From positions 237,167 to 301,166 of the forward strand of contig VTPC01090614.1 of assembly GCA_011009095.1 (NCBI GenBank): 64,000 nt of DNA, written 5' to 3'. The notes beneath the pieces are model-generated. The model was not told where the DNA came from and made no database searches. It saw nothing but the letters and a program-made list of their open reading frames with translations. This stretch comes from Ignelater luminosus. Taxonomy: Eukaryota > Arthropoda > Insecta > Coleoptera > Elateridae. Positions 46,991 to 59,734 of this stretch are shown piece by piece; the stretch's first letter is position 1; the number at the start of each line of letters is the position of its first letter. A program made the translations under genes and the position numbers.

Positions 46991-47739
46991 CTCAACCTCC
47001 TCTACCTATACCAACTATGTCTGCTTGCTGCTCCTAAACTATCAACCCTACAAAAGTGTGTAAGGCCTGTTTTTGTGGGGAATTGTGTTTACTTTAATTT
47101 TGTATAGAGAGTATTTTTAATCAAAGTAAATAGATTCCGAGATATTTGAGGAAACCTGAAAACAATGCTCTTTCATAGGCTTCTCGCTTACCCTTCGCCA
47201 TTGTATTATCCTGAGGAGGATATGTCTTAAAGAAATCAACCCATTTTAATAGATGTCTATGAGTGTAGCTTTCTCTCTTTAACGCCTAATTCTTAACTCT
47301 CTGTACATACGGTAAAAAATCCCAGGTGTTGAAATTGCACACCAGACTAATACTCTTGGAAAATTCAGCGTTTCTTTTAAATTTCACATTATTTGGGCAA
47401 TCATCAATATTGTCAGAGTAGTTGTAGCAGTTTATTGAGGATAAAACCCAACAAATAGTCCTTTATAAATCCTTTCTTACTAACCCTTCACCATTCCCTC
47501 AACCACGTCTACGGCTACTTATTATTCTTTCATCTGTTCTCTGTCCAAACTTATCTAACTTAAACATCAGCCTTTCATAATCTTAGCATTCCCCCCAGAA
47601 AGTGGAAAAACGTTTCTTTGGCATTCCCACATTTAGAGAATTTTGGGTCTTCTTCTACACCTATGAGTGACAGGGGCCTTCTTAAAATGTAATAGCCTAC
47701 GGGATCCTAATTAAAAGACTTAGCGTTCTCTGGCTCTTT
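46991..47739. other. Mixed intergenic sequence
   Basis: Possibly includes the eroded 5' part of PIN/CXC copy 2 (46850-47000). The rest is unrecognised. Confidence 0.3.
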
Positions 47740-48240
47740 GGCAAGTTAAAATAGGTTATATGGTTTTCTGTCTGGCGATACCCACTGCTTCTCAACCCGC
47801 TTGCCGGTTATATAAAGACATGCCAGGCGTTGTAACTTGGCCAGCCTTTGGGCGATGGTGGTGCGCTTTACACCAGACCACCAGACCATTGAACCGTATA
47901 GCACTCTAGGTCTGATAATTGCCATGTAGATCCAGTAGGCTATCTGAGGATTGATTTCACAAAGCCTACCTGACGCAGCTGCCAGAGTGTCACTGTCGAC
48001 TTGGTTATCACCTTATCGACATGTGACTTCCAGCTTAGTTTCTATTACAAGGTCATTTCTAAGTACTTGTACTAGAGGTCTACCGTATAATATGAATTTC
48101 TTTAAACCATCCGTTTTCTTTCTTTTAGTGGCGAGAATTACCTTAGTTGCAGGCCATTCTCATTACACAATCTTGTACACACTTATATTCGGTCGCAGAC
48201 GGCGTGATGTTGAGAAAGCGACAAGTGACTAACACTAGCC
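47740..48240 (-). mobile_element. I-clade-like LINE fragment (end of reverse transcriptase)
   Basis: A minus-strand remnant of the reverse transcriptase C-terminal region of an I/R1-type LINE. It reads WPATKVILATKRKKTDGLKK; then NDLVIETKLEVTCR and QVDSDTLAAASGRLCEI; and then VLYGSMVWWSGVKRTTIAQR and LAKLQRLACLYITGKRV. The last block is the characteristic 'LQRLACL.ITG' passage. One or two frame changes and stops are present. Only about 500 bp survive, and no endonuclease or 3' tail is seen. Confidence 0.75.
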
Positions 48241-48735
48241 CGTCGTCTGTACATGCCTGAGCAAGAAAGCCTCCCGCTGTTAATTGGTTTGCTTACGAGA
48301 ATTCGACGAGGAATGCTTATTGTATGAATCCGAGACAGTTGATCCTAGAGAAGTGACCACGCCAAGTGACTCGTTCCAGTCAACTTTAAGCTACCAGAAA
48401 GACTGTATTATTAGCTTATATTGTATCTTGATTGGTGTCAACAAACCTAACGGATCAAACTGTTTTGAAATGTAGGATAAAATACTTCTTGGGTTATTTT
48501 GTTATTTTCAAGGTTAGAGGGAACGGAATTGTAAACGAACGAGTCAGAGGTAGGAAGCCACGATATTTCCAAGGTTTTGTTGCTGTCTTTATCAGAAATG
48601 ATATGATTCAATTAATTCACGTCGTCTTGCTGCATGTGTAACAGAACGAAAAAATTATTTGATTGAAATTCTCGAGTCTCAAATCCATAATCTGAAAGAA
48701 TTTTTGTGATATTTTTCTAATTATAATGAGACCTT
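48241..48735. other. Spacer between LINE and BEL/Pao fossils
   Basis: Short plus-strand frames (48284-48475, 48432-48641) have no similarity to known proteins. Nothing named. Confidence 0.3.
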
Positions 48736-50220
48736 TCAGCGGCATAGAAATAGTTCGCGATTACTCTACTTTCGACAGGGAAATGCTAAGAGTTTTCGAA
48801 TGATATTTGTATTAAGCACCTTGTGCCAAGACATGTAGCCAAAACTGTAGGTGACCGTGTTTAGTTGGTAAAATTCGAGCTTGTCGGTTATGTTGCCTCG
48901 CCAAACTATACGCTGAAGCTTATGTTGCTTAGGTTCAACAAGCACCTGCCTGTACATTTTAGCCAGATCCCCTACCAAGACTACATTGTGCTTTCTAATG
49001 CGCAGTATAATTGAAAATAAATCATTTTGTACTATGGTACCTACCTTTAACATGTCATTAAGAGAATGACCGGTTGATGATTTCGCAGATGCTTTGAAAA
49101 CTAGTTTTGTGGTAATACTGTCTTTTCAAGTCCGTGGCATGCCATGTCATACCAAGATAGTTTTAATATCCCACGCTGTTTGTTGCAGATCCATGTGGCC
49201 TAACGCATATTTTTTCATAAAATTTCGATACTCTTTGTAAAGATTTGGGTTCTTTACGAGCTTGCGCTCGATCGATTGGAATTGCCTTATCGCATTTTCT
49301 TGGAAATGGCCCAAAGTATTATAATTATTTTTTAAAGGAAGTTTGACTATGAATCTGCCAGAACCATTCTGTGAACGTTGTTCACATTCATGTTCTTCTC
49401 GAGAATAATTTGGACTAACTGAGGTAGGAGGTTCCTCTAAACGCCAAAATGTTTCCATTTGAGAACTTAGATCAAAAAAGGTAAATAAGCAAGAACTGTT
49501 TTGCTTAGTTGCTGTATGTCAGGTGACATAAATCTATCCCAGCTTAGTTTTGTGCAAGATGAGGATGATACGTCCCAATCTGATTTGGCAGACACACAAT
49601 AAATCGTAAAATATGCCTGCGCCCAAGAGCATTTCAACTCAAGAGCTTTCGTTGAATGTGGAATCGGCCAAACTGAATGTCTAGATTATCAACATTGACT
49701 GTTTTGATGTGGTGTAGCATCACTTACCTTAGCAAAACAAAAAGTGGAGATGGACGGTGAATCTATTATACACTGATTTTATTTGAATTGTAGTTTGCTC
49801 CGTTAGTGAAGATTTTGTTTGTGCCTGAAATCGGGAGATTGACCTTGTTGGCGCGAAGACCTAATCTTTGAAATAAGCCTGCTGTTATAAAATTCGTTTG
49901 TAATCCGCTATCTAAGATAGCGCTACAATGTATCTGACGTTTGTTGTGATCTTGGATTTGAATAAAGACTGTGGATAAGAAAACATATGAGTTCAAGGGT
50001 TCTCGAAAATAACTAGCGGCGATTGTGAAGTTTCGATACACTTCTGTACTATTCGGATCATTAGCAACAGTTTGTTAAACTTATTTGTTGTATTTGCTTG
50101 GTCTCTATCGCATGATTTAGAATTGTTTTGATTGGATTGCGGGAAACTCAATCCATGGAGCGACGAATTGTGTTTTTTGCGACAAACTTTACAGCGACTT
50201 TGTGAAATAATTATAATGTG
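48736..50220 (-). mobile_element. BEL/Pao LTR retrotransposon fossil 1
   Basis: Minus-strand remnant. From 50220 down: the end of gag with a zinc-knuckle-like CKVCRKKHN block, an aspartic-protease-like region (49766-50041), the Pao linker (49147-49458), and the start of reverse transcriptase (48766-49053). No LTR, RNase H or integrase was seen. Broken in several places; old. Confidence 0.85.
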
Positions 50221-50299
50221 CGCAACACAGCTTCTAAGAAAATTTGCTTAAATAAAATAATAATTTACAATATAAATAAAGACAAAAAAGGAATTTGGA

Positions 50300-50690
50300 G
50301 GGTTTTACAACTTCTTCATACACCTTAGTCCATGTCTTCACACCTTTTTGACAATAATCAAGTTAAGGGCATACGAGGGACCTTTTCAGCAGTTTCAGCA
50401 CTGATATGAACGTACAGTCTGTTATATTGCTTATTTAAATGTTTCTTCAACTGTAAAGATGTTCTCCTCTAAAAAGAACCTTGCGGTGCTTGTTATCAAA
50501 ATACCACCAAAGAAGCAACGTTACTCTTTTTTTCGGTAATTTTTTCTAAACGTGGAGTAAGCATCAGATCTTTTCTTCTTTGGCAAACGCGCAGTTTATG
50601 GTCTTCGTTAATAACTTGTTTTAAGGCTTCTCTTGATAATTTCATCTGTAGAGCCATCAGTTTCTCTTTTATTGGATAATAGCAATTTAG
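50300..50690 (-). pseudogene. Tc1-like transposase fragment (IS630/Tc1/mariner, DDE_3 type)
   Basis: A transposase scrap spread over several frames on the minus strand, with no single long frame. It reads ALQMKLSREALKQVINEDHK; then FLEENIFTVEETFNKQYN-like text with QTVRSY, recalling the FSDEK.FTV..V.NKQNDRVY block of Tc1-type enzymes; then KKGVKTWTKVYEEVVKP in another frame. The first catalytic Asp, expected in FSDEK, appears lost. At least three frame changes. No terminal inverted repeats found. Identification rests on the order and spacing of these motifs. Confidence 0.6.
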
Positions 50691-52044
50691 AAAGATTATG
50701 ACAGAAGAAAAAATGTAATATAAAAATAACTATGTAATATTGACGTTTACTACGTAATATAGCATAAAATACGAGAAGATAGGTACTACTTACCTTAAAT
50801 TAAAAAATATTACCAAAATGTGTATGGTTAGAACTAAATAAATTATAGCATGAGGAATTTCAGGAGCCGAATAAATTACTTATTATGATTGTACATAATT
50901 TATCATTTTATTTATGAATCATTAAATAAGTTAGCATCTGCATGGGAAGGAATAAAATTATACAATATCAGTGGTTTCCTGAGCTAAATTACAAATTCTC
51001 AACGCAACTTCGTGATTTTGTATCAGAACCCTAATTTCATCAATATAAAAAATAAAACAATACGAAACGAATTTAGAATAAACACATATTCATTACCGAA
51101 ATTGCCCAATTCAATAATTTACTTTCCATCGGAGCAGATTTGAGTTTCCTCGCATTTTCCGTGGAATTTAAATGCAAGTGAAAGGTGGATAAAATACGAC
51201 AGAGGTTATTTGTCTGGAAAAGTCGATTTTGTAGCGAATGTGTTACACTACTAAATCTACATTTGTAATGTGTATTTTAGTCGGCAAATTTTCCACACAG
51301 CTTTAAGGAAAGTAGTATATAAAGTGAATATAACACGACGCATGCGCAGTTATCACAATGCGTGACTGTATAAGCTCGTCACGCACCAAATGGAAAACTT
51401 TTTTACTATTGATCTGAATTAATTGCTTTATCTGGAAATAGTTCGGTGTGTGTGTGTGTAGAAAACACCTTGACGGGATTGGGTAGCGAATTGGGTGCAT
51501 AGCCGACTTGTTTCGGGGAATAAATATGTTCGATTTCTGAAAGTTGAAATAGGGAAGCCAATGTAAATATTGATGTAATTAAAGCACACAGATGACGTGC
51601 GAGAATAAATATTCTCAAATAATATTTCAAAGAAAACGAACTTTGCTCTTAATCACCCAGTTCAACGCTAGTATGCCGAATTTAAGTCAGTGACCAAAGC
51701 GGTTATCGAGTCAGAAAGGGGTAAAACCATTCAACGATTTATTATTATTTTACAAAACGTTTTAAATCACGCAGATTTAAGTATCGCCGAATAGATAACA
51801 GGACTGCGAGTTTCTAGTAAATAATAGAAATCTAGTCACGCTAATCACCTAATTTAAAATCAGTAAAAGTGGAAATGCGAAAAGTGAAAAAGCTTCTATA
51901 ACAAGATTCTGATTAGTTTTGTTCTGTACCTGAAACAATTTCTCTGTGATTATTGACTATTCTACGTCTCTGTCCTAGTTCAAAAGAAACTTAGATCATT
52001 ATTTTCACCCATATTCTTACGGAGAGGTCAATGTCCTTATACAG
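50691..52044. other. AT-rich sequence, nothing recognised
   Basis: Presumed intronic. It holds a short GT run (51447-51459) and unremarkable open frames near 51303-51630. Confidence 0.4.
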
Positions 52045-54235
52045 TGCGTCCCACGAGGGGTGGGACAAACAAATATCTCCGTCATGTCTAAATCTTTAAT
52101 ACTCAACTTACAAAAAACAGGAATGTTGACTTGGTCTTATTTTTAAATTGCAACATATCTTCTCTTTTCATTCATCACAAAAGAAATTCGTGAATGCGAT
52201 TAAAGTTAGTCAAGATCAAACAGTCATTTGTTTTTTTACTTATTAGGTCATGAGGTTTCAATAAAGCACATTCAGAAACTTCTTATTATACAGAGTATAA
52301 TTGAAAGTAAAATAAAAGTGTGAACAAAGTACTGAAAATACAAACACTGATACAATTGATAAAATTATGACAGACTTACTTCAACACCCCCCCCCCAAAC
52401 TCATAATCCTCATAAGAGATTTTCTATTGTTCTTAAAAGGTCCTGCACTTAATAGCTTGGTCAGGAAATCTGCCAACTGGTCCTGGCTTCTGACGTAGTC
52501 AATAGCAAAGGAACCTTTGCCTTGTAGTTTCTGCCGTTCAAAGTGGTAGCGTACTTCGATATGTTTGGTTCGCCTGTGGAACTCCGGGTTGTTTATAAGC
52601 CGCTCTAAATAAGCGACTCAACCATACCAACTCTTTAGCAGCCTCACCTGCGGCAATGTATTCAGCTTCTGTTGTGCTTAGAGCAGTTGTTTGCTTTCGG
52701 CTCACTCAAGTGACTGCTCCTCCTCCTAAGGTAGTTGCAATTCTGAAACGACGCATCTTGTCATCATTTGCAAAGTCCGTATCACTATAACAAGTCAGTT
52801 TTAACTGTGAATTTTTCTTGTAGAAGAAACCGTACTCACGTGTTCCCGCCAAATATTTCAGTATAGGTTTTACGGCTACCCAGTCTGACTGTTTCGGACA
52901 ATCCAACACTTCAGAAACAGTACTGACGGCATATGCAATATCCGGGCGTGTTGACATGACTAGAAAAAATAGACTCCCCACAGCTTCTCTATAAGGCACT
53001 TTCTCATCGAGAGATGGATCATTACAATCAATAGTACTTTTCTTCTCACATGGAGTAGAGACAAACTTAGCATCATTCATATCGAACTTTTTCAATAATT
53101 GATTGATGTAAGCTTCCTGATATACATAAATTTTATCATCACAATTCTTGATTTGCATTCCCAAGAAGCTTTCTAAAGTCCCAATTGTTATTTTAAATTC
53201 CAATTTTAGCTGTTCTAAGAATTTTTTAACATCCTTTCTGTCTCCAATTATGATTCCATCATCAACATAGACGGCAACCATCAGCTTGCGTTATTTACAA
53301 TCTTTAATAAAGAGGCAAGGATCTGCTTGACCCAACTTTTTTAAACGTTCAACAAATCTCTTGTTGCAACAGCGCGGCGCTTGTTTAAGCCTGTACAGAC
53401 TCCTATTTAATTTACAAACACGTTATGTTCCATCATGAAGACATTCAGGTTGTTGCATATAAACTTCATCTTCAAGTTTACCATACAAAAAGGCAGTCTG
53501 AATATCAAATTGCGCAAGGTCATATTATTCTGCAGCGGCAACGGCTAGTAGCATACGCACAGTATCAAACCTAGCAACCGGACTGAACGTTTGATCGAAG
53601 TCTATACCTTTTTGTTGACCGTGGCCCCTAGCCATCAGCCTTGCTTTGTATCTGGCATTTTCTCCATTTGTGTCTAGTTTGGTTTTTAGAACCCAACGAT
53701 TTGAAATTATTTTTTTGCTTTGAGGAGGATCGACCAATATCCACGTATTTGACCCAGCCAGGGAAATAATCTCACTCTTAATGGCTTCCCGTCACAAGTC
53801 AGCCTCGTCAGATTTCAAAGCCTGCTAAACAGCTAAATCACCTTCTGCGAGAAGAACATAATTACTTAAATAAGACGGGAGATTCTTAACTTTATTACTG
53901 GGTCTTATGTCATTATTTTCCATAGGAGGATTGGGATTTTCTGCAGGCTCTGAAGTGACACTGTTTTTTTCTTCGTCATGTAGTTGAAAGCAGGAGACCT
54001 CTTTGCCTGTTAATTTGTCTTCAGCCACTGCTCTTTCCTGCTTAAACAGTACATCATGAGTTGTACAGGTTTTTCTCTTATTAGGAACATAGACCCTGTA
54101 ACCATCCTCAAAACCATGATAACCAACTAGAATGCCTGGAATACCTTTTGCATTCCATTTTTTACCTTTCTGTTTGGGTTCATGCACAAAGCATCAGTTC
54201 CAAACACTTTTAAGTATTTCAAATCTCTGACTGTA
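52045..54235 (-). mobile_element. Copia-type LTR retrotransposon fossil 2, with probable 3' LTR
   Basis: Minus-strand remnant of a Ty1/copia element. From 54235 down: the end of integrase and the variable linker (53825-54215), reverse transcriptase (52706-53737), and RNase H (about 52480-52720). A run of about ten C at 52387-52396 (G on the coding strand) looks like the polypurine tract, and TGTTGAAG right after it looks like the start of the 3' LTR, which may run to about 52045. The 5' half, with gag, protease and 5' LTR, is missing; the element stops against gypsy fossil C near 54235. Broken in several places. Confidence 0.8.
52048..52066. repeat. Short hairpin
   Basis: GTCCCAC GAGGG GTGGGAC, a 7-bp stem with a 5-base loop at the presumed far edge of the copia LTR. 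It might be part of the LTR end or a separate small repeat. Confidence 0.6.
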
Positions 54236-57200
54236 TATATACCTCCGTGTTACATGTCTCTTCCCACAAAAGCTTTGGCAGGTCGCAACTTTGCAACATA
54301 GAGCACGTAGACTCATCTATTATTTGGAAGGGATGCAAGTGAAGTAGGAGTTGTTACAACAGTTGTTACATTCTTTGTAGGGGAATTAATGGTATCCTGA
54401 ATTACCTTATCGCCTTTATCTTGCTTGTTGTTTAGATTACTACTGCTAGTAAATTTAATAGTGGGCATAGTTACAGGTGTTACGTTGACACTGTCACTGT
54501 ACCCACCATGTTACATCATTATAACGTCGACGTATGCTATCTGCATGTAAACATTTTATTTCATTTTTAATCAGAACTAAGTATGTGGAATAACTGCAAA
54601 CTTTTACAATTTTCCCTTTATTCCACAGTCTGGTCTGAGCATTTTTCACATTTACTAATTTATTTACATTATACAACTTTGAACTGTTTGTGCTTAGTCC
54701 AGTAGCTTTACAGGTTTGGTAAATATGTGGTTTCAGAAGGTCAAATCTTGTCTTGGGTCTATTTTTTAGTATACATTCAGCAGGGGACAGTCCTGTAACT
54801 GTTGATGGAGAATTTCTATAAGTAAACAAGAAATTGTCTAACTTGTCAAGAGTTATATTCTTCTTTTCGATTAAATAGAGTCCTGTTTAGATTCTTTTTC
54901 ACAGTCTGCACTGCTCTCTCTGCCATACCATTACTTTGAGGGTGGTATGGTAGAGTTTTGATAGGTTTGATGTCATTTGATTGACAAAATGCATGAAATT
55001 CAGCAGAATTAAAGGGGGGCCGTTATCTAACACAAGCTCGACTAGAAGACCAAAAATACTAAAAATTTATTTTAGTTTAAGAATGGTTTCTTTTGCCTTT
55101 GTACCGTTTTTCATAAATTTTACTTCTAACCATTTTGATCTACTGTTAAGTAAAATTAGAAAGGCGCATTTATATTTATGAACAAAATCGATATTTACAC
55201 AAAGAAATTATTAGGTGCTGGGGACCATGAACGAAGAGGATTTGTACTTGTAAAATTTTGGGTTTGCTGGCAAACTTCGCATGAGTTTATGAATTTTTAA
55301 ACATCGTTATTTAAACCTGGCCACTAACAATAAGATCGTAACAACACTTTTGCACGTACTATACCTAAGTGTTGTTCATAAAAGAGTTCGAGAATCCTAT
55401 TGTGTAATGCTTCAGGAACAACTACTTTATTACCTAACAGGAGACAATTTTATTCAACTGTTAATTCATGTCTGTTTTTAAAGTAATGTTTAATTTGTTG
55501 ATCATGAATAGTTTTAGGCCACCCTGAAATTGTCATATCTACCACTTTTATGAGTACGTTATCTTTTTTAAGACACTAACGATATCTCCATTATGCAAAG
55601 GAACGTTATTGATTAAGGTAAATGAATATAGACAGTCAGCACATCGGTTACTCCATCCATAGGGAGAGGTGACAATCCATCTGCATTACTAACTAATTTA
55701 CCCTTTTTGTACTCGATATCATAAATCCTGATAGGGTAATAGCCCAACGTGTTATACGTGCAGCTGCTGAAACAGATATACCCCTCCCTCTAGCAAAAAT
55801 AAATTGTAATGGCTAATGATCTGTAATTAGAACAAACTTCAGGACAAAAATGTACTTATGGAATTTTCTTAAGCCAAATATTAATGCTAAGGCCTTCCTT
55901 TCTAAATCTGAATATTTTTTTCCGTTTGAGACGATGTACTTGAAGCAAACAATATAGGTCTGTCTTCGCCATTTAAACGGTGACTAAAGATGACCCCTCA
56001 TATCCACTACTGTCACAGGTCAGATGTATAGGTAATTTAGAGTTATAGTGAACAAGGAGCTTATCTGAGCTTAACAGCTGCTTCCTCTCTTCAAATACTT
56101 TTTTCACAATGAGTTGACCAGCTGGATTCAAAATTTACACTTGACTTACAGAGATCATACAAAGGCTTAAGTTTTGTGGATAACATGGGTATGAATTTTC
56201 ATAGTAATTAAGTAACCTGAGGTACGATTTTAATTCTGTTAAGCTTTTTGGTGTTGGTGCTTTTTTTAGTACATTCGATTTTCTTATTTGTAGGATGGAT
56301 ACCATTTTTGTCAATAATCTGATATAAGAATTCCACTTTAGTTTCATAGAATTTACATTTCTTTTTATTTACCTTAACATTGCATTCTTTTAAAGGTTTA
56401 AGAACTACAATGACATTTTTATAACAATGTTTTAAACTTTCACCGCAAATTAAAATGTCATCTAAGTAACACTTTGTATTCGGCAATCCGACAACATAGT
56501 ATCCATTATAATCTGAAAAATGCTGGGCGCTGCACTAATACCATAAGAAAGTCTAGTATAAGTAAAAAGATGTATGTATAGTTAACAGTTCTCGGGACGT
56601 TTCATGAATTTGGAGTTGTTGATAAACACCCTTTAAATCAATAAATGTAAAATATTTATTACCACTTAAACATGCAAAAATATCTTTTGGTAATGGCAAG
56701 ACACAATGATCCGAATCTAGAACACGATCGAGAGTTTTTTTTGAAGTCTACACAAATTTGCAACTCATCTGAAGTTTTCTTGGGAACTACTACAATCGGA
56801 CTAGCCCAATTATTGAAACTAACCTTGCTTAAAGAACCAGCCTGAACCATTTTTGAAAGTTTCAAGTCAACCTTCTCTTTTAACGCATAAGGCATATCAT
56901 AAGTTCTGTGAAAAATGGACTAAGTACCTTCTTTAATTTTTAAATCCACTTTAAACTTATCAATGAATGAATTTGATCGTTCAGAGAAAACAGCAGCAAA
57001 TTTCTCTCTTTTTTTATTACTGACATGACTACAACTTACGTGTTTAATTAACTTCATGTTACTATTACTGGACTGTTCTGCCGAATGTGCCAGAGCCAAT
57101 TTGACCTCTGCACCACTCGGACATTGCTGCTCAGACTTATTCTCAACAGTCTTTACATCTCTATGAGTGACATGAGCTAAATGAAATAAATTTTTCCAAT

Positions 57201-57400
57201 TAGGTTTAAAAACATTTAAACAATTTCTGCCTAAGAGTGGCATGAACTTACGACTACCATCTAAAATGACTAATGGTAAACAATAAATCTTATTTCTGCA
57301 AGCAACTGTGACTTTAACCTTACCTATAATTTTAACACTTTCTCTTGTAACAACTTTGAGATTATACCCTACATGATATAATTTTACACATGAAATAGTT
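54235..57400 (-). mobile_element. Gypsy-type LTR retrotransposon fossil C
   Basis: The longest gypsy relic here. From 57400 down on the minus strand: a protease-like region (about 57240-57400), a linker (56920-57243), reverse transcriptase (56135-56895), RNase H (about 55700-56050), integrase (about 54830-55500), and the C-terminal integrase tail (54494-54829). The order is the usual gypsy order. No LTRs were found: the 3' side meets copia fossil 2 and the 5' side meets an inverted-repeat element. Broken in many places; old. Confidence 0.85.
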
Positions 57401-57402
57401 AT

Positions 57403-57680
57403 TTATATAACAAGAGTGTAAAGTGAAATTTTTTGAAAGAGTAGGAAGTCTACTCATTCAAAAAACACACTTTACACTCGAGTTGTATACAATATTTCTT
57501 GCACGACCGTATTTAAAAAAAATAATAAAGAAAAACCATTGACGATAGATTCAAAAATGAAGTTGGCCAAGATCATAGGAACGTATAATGATTTCATTAC
57601 GATGTTTATAATTGTCAACTTTCGACATTGACAACTAGTTGTAAAGCAGCAACTTTACAGGCGGTCGTGCAAAAATAACT
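57403..57680. repeat. Inverted-repeat-rich MITE-like element (foldback)
   Basis: Two sets of inverted repeats. The first is a tight palindrome at 57414-57479: the left arm starts GAGTGTAAAGTG and ends GAAAGAGTAG; the right arm is its reverse complement with about four mismatches, around a 4-base centre. The second pairs CTTGCACGACCG (57499-57509) with CGGTCGTGCAA (57662-57672). No open frame. It sits exactly between gypsy fossil C and a BEL/Pao gag remnant, so it may mark an insertion. Confidence 0.65.
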
Positions 57681-57849
57681 TTTTATAGTCTAACAGATGC
57701 ATTTATTGCAGAGTCCTTCCATTATAAATGAAGATTGTGAACCAAGATCTAACAAAGTTTAACCAAATGCCTTTTCTTGACGATAATAAAGTTTGACAAG
57801 CACTGTACAAAGCATAGTGCTTTCAAGAACTGCTAAGCAATGTTACATC

Positions 57850-58650
57850 CGTATCATTATAAATGTTACTATCAGTATCGTCATCCATAACCTAAACTCT
57901 CTTTTTAAGATGAAGTCGTGCATTACGCTTCTCATTACATTTTTTATACGGTAAATACAGGCGACAAACTCTAATACCGTGACCTGACCTAAGACAACTT
58001 GAACAAAGCTTACTCTTTTTTATACGCTCAATACGTTCTGGAACAGACATTCTCGAAATTTATTACATCCGTGATTTTTTATGAGCATCCTAACAAAAAT
58101 TACATTTATTTATGGTTATTTTTGTAACCCTGTTTGTTAGAATTGGAAGAATGTAAGGCTCGTGTTTTTCGATACAATTTCTTTTTGTCTTGTCTATTAC
58201 TAGTCTTGCCTAGATCTTTTTAGTCTCTCTAATAAATCTGCGCGATTTCTAAGAAAGTTGTAGTAATTTAGATAATTTCTAATGATGCATGTCTTTGTTT
58301 GACTTAAATTCTTCCCAAGTAGCGTCATCAAGGCTTTTAAAGATTGAATGAATGATTATAAAATCCCAATGCGTCACTTGTTGTAAAATTTCTTACGTAC
58401 GCAAATGCTTTGACATCGTATCGAATAATTTACGAATTTTAGAGAATGAAGGCTTATCTATTTTTTCTAAGTTAATAATTACATTTAAATGATTTTGAAT
58501 TAATTAATTTTTATTATTGAGACGTTTAGGCAAATGTTCCCAAGCTGCATCGTAATTGCTGAACAAAGGATTTTATAACCTTCCAACGAAGATTTCAAGT
58601 AATTAAATTTTTGAATGTCACTTATACCATGTGTAAAAGAATTTACACGA
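57850..58650 (-). mobile_element. BEL/Pao fossil 2 (gag part)
   Basis: A minus-strand remnant of a Pao-type gag. From 58650 down: the helical gag core (a run with AWEHLPKRLNNKN, then SIFKSLDDATWEEFKS) and a zinc-knuckle block with CSSCLRSGHGIRVC at about 57970-58015. It is distinct from fossil 1, which has its own knuckle. The pol region is not attached. Broken in several places; old. Confidence 0.65.
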
Positions 58651-58929
58651 GCCGAAAGTACTAAATTATTAAGTTTTATTATTTATTGCTTTATGTTAAT
58701 TAATTTATTACATATTAAAGGCACAAATCGATATATTCGTGAAAGAAAACAAAGGCACAAATCGAAGTAAATATATTGCTATGAATTTTGATCAAATATA
58801 ATTTTGTTAAATAAACTCAAGAAAATTAATAAAATTAGATTAGCAGTGATTCTTTATTGGTGTTATTATTTAATGAAAATTAAAATTCCATTGATATCAG
58901 AAACCACTGCAATATATACATAGCACTAC
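58651..58929. other. AT-rich spacer with a short direct repeat
   Basis: AAAGGCACAAATCGA occurs at about 58718 and 58753. Otherwise unrecognised. Confidence 0.4.
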
Positions 58930-59160
58930 GGACCAGGATGGTTCTTGACTTTTTTTGAATTATTCTTTTCCGCTTTTTCCTATCTTCTGCTTATTTCTCC
59001 CAATTAGAAATATCCAACTTTTTAGATCTTCTTTTATTTCATTTTCCCATCTGTCTTTCGATCTTCCTTTTTTCTTCTTTCCGCCTATCGTCTTACTCAG
59101 TACTATTTTTGTTATTCTTTACTTGTCCATTCTCCATTGAATTATATTGGCTTTCCCTAC
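58930..59160 (-). mobile_element. LINE tail fragment (end of reverse transcriptase ORF)
   Basis: On the minus strand the CT-rich plus strand reads KKKGRSKDRWENEIKEDLKK, then LDISNWEK..AEDRKKRKRI. This resembles the closing passage 'GRPK.RW...I..DL....W...A.DR..WR' of insect LINE ORF2 proteins. Only about 75 residues are present and a stop interrupts them. Which LINE clade is uncertain. Confidence 0.5.
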
Positions 59161-59734
59161 TCTAAAATAAAATGCTTGGTTTGTTATATATTTCCATTGA
59201 TTTTTTATTGGTTCTTCTTTCCCATCTTCCTTCTACCTTTCTCATACTTTACCACGTCGCTGTGGGCTGGGTTCCGCCAGTAGCCCTTGTCGTGGTTGTT
59301 ATCGGTGTGAACTGGTGTCATTGAATGTGACTGATAATATTTGCCGCCCCAATTCTCTCAATAAGGAGGTTGAGTTGGTGAGGGCTATCTCTGATATCGT
59401 CTTCTGTGGTGTCTTTATTTCCCAGGAACAGTTCAATTGTAAATGTTGCGAAACGCGAAAAGACCGAAAGTTTCACGGACCAACCGACCCAGAAGAACCG
59501 ATTAATTCGCAGCAGCAGTCAAACGCTGGCATTGGTCCATCCTACGGCCAATGATTGATGGTGAGGGAGTGGGAGTCTAGCGTTTGCTGCTGGTAACATT
59601 CGCCTCCGATCGAGCCATACCTCATCTTGCCTCGATGTTTATTTATTTGCTGTTTTTGTTCCAGAAAACAAAAATCAAAGTACATCGAGATCACATCGTA
59701 CTTCATACTTTACATACATTAACGATCAAAAACA

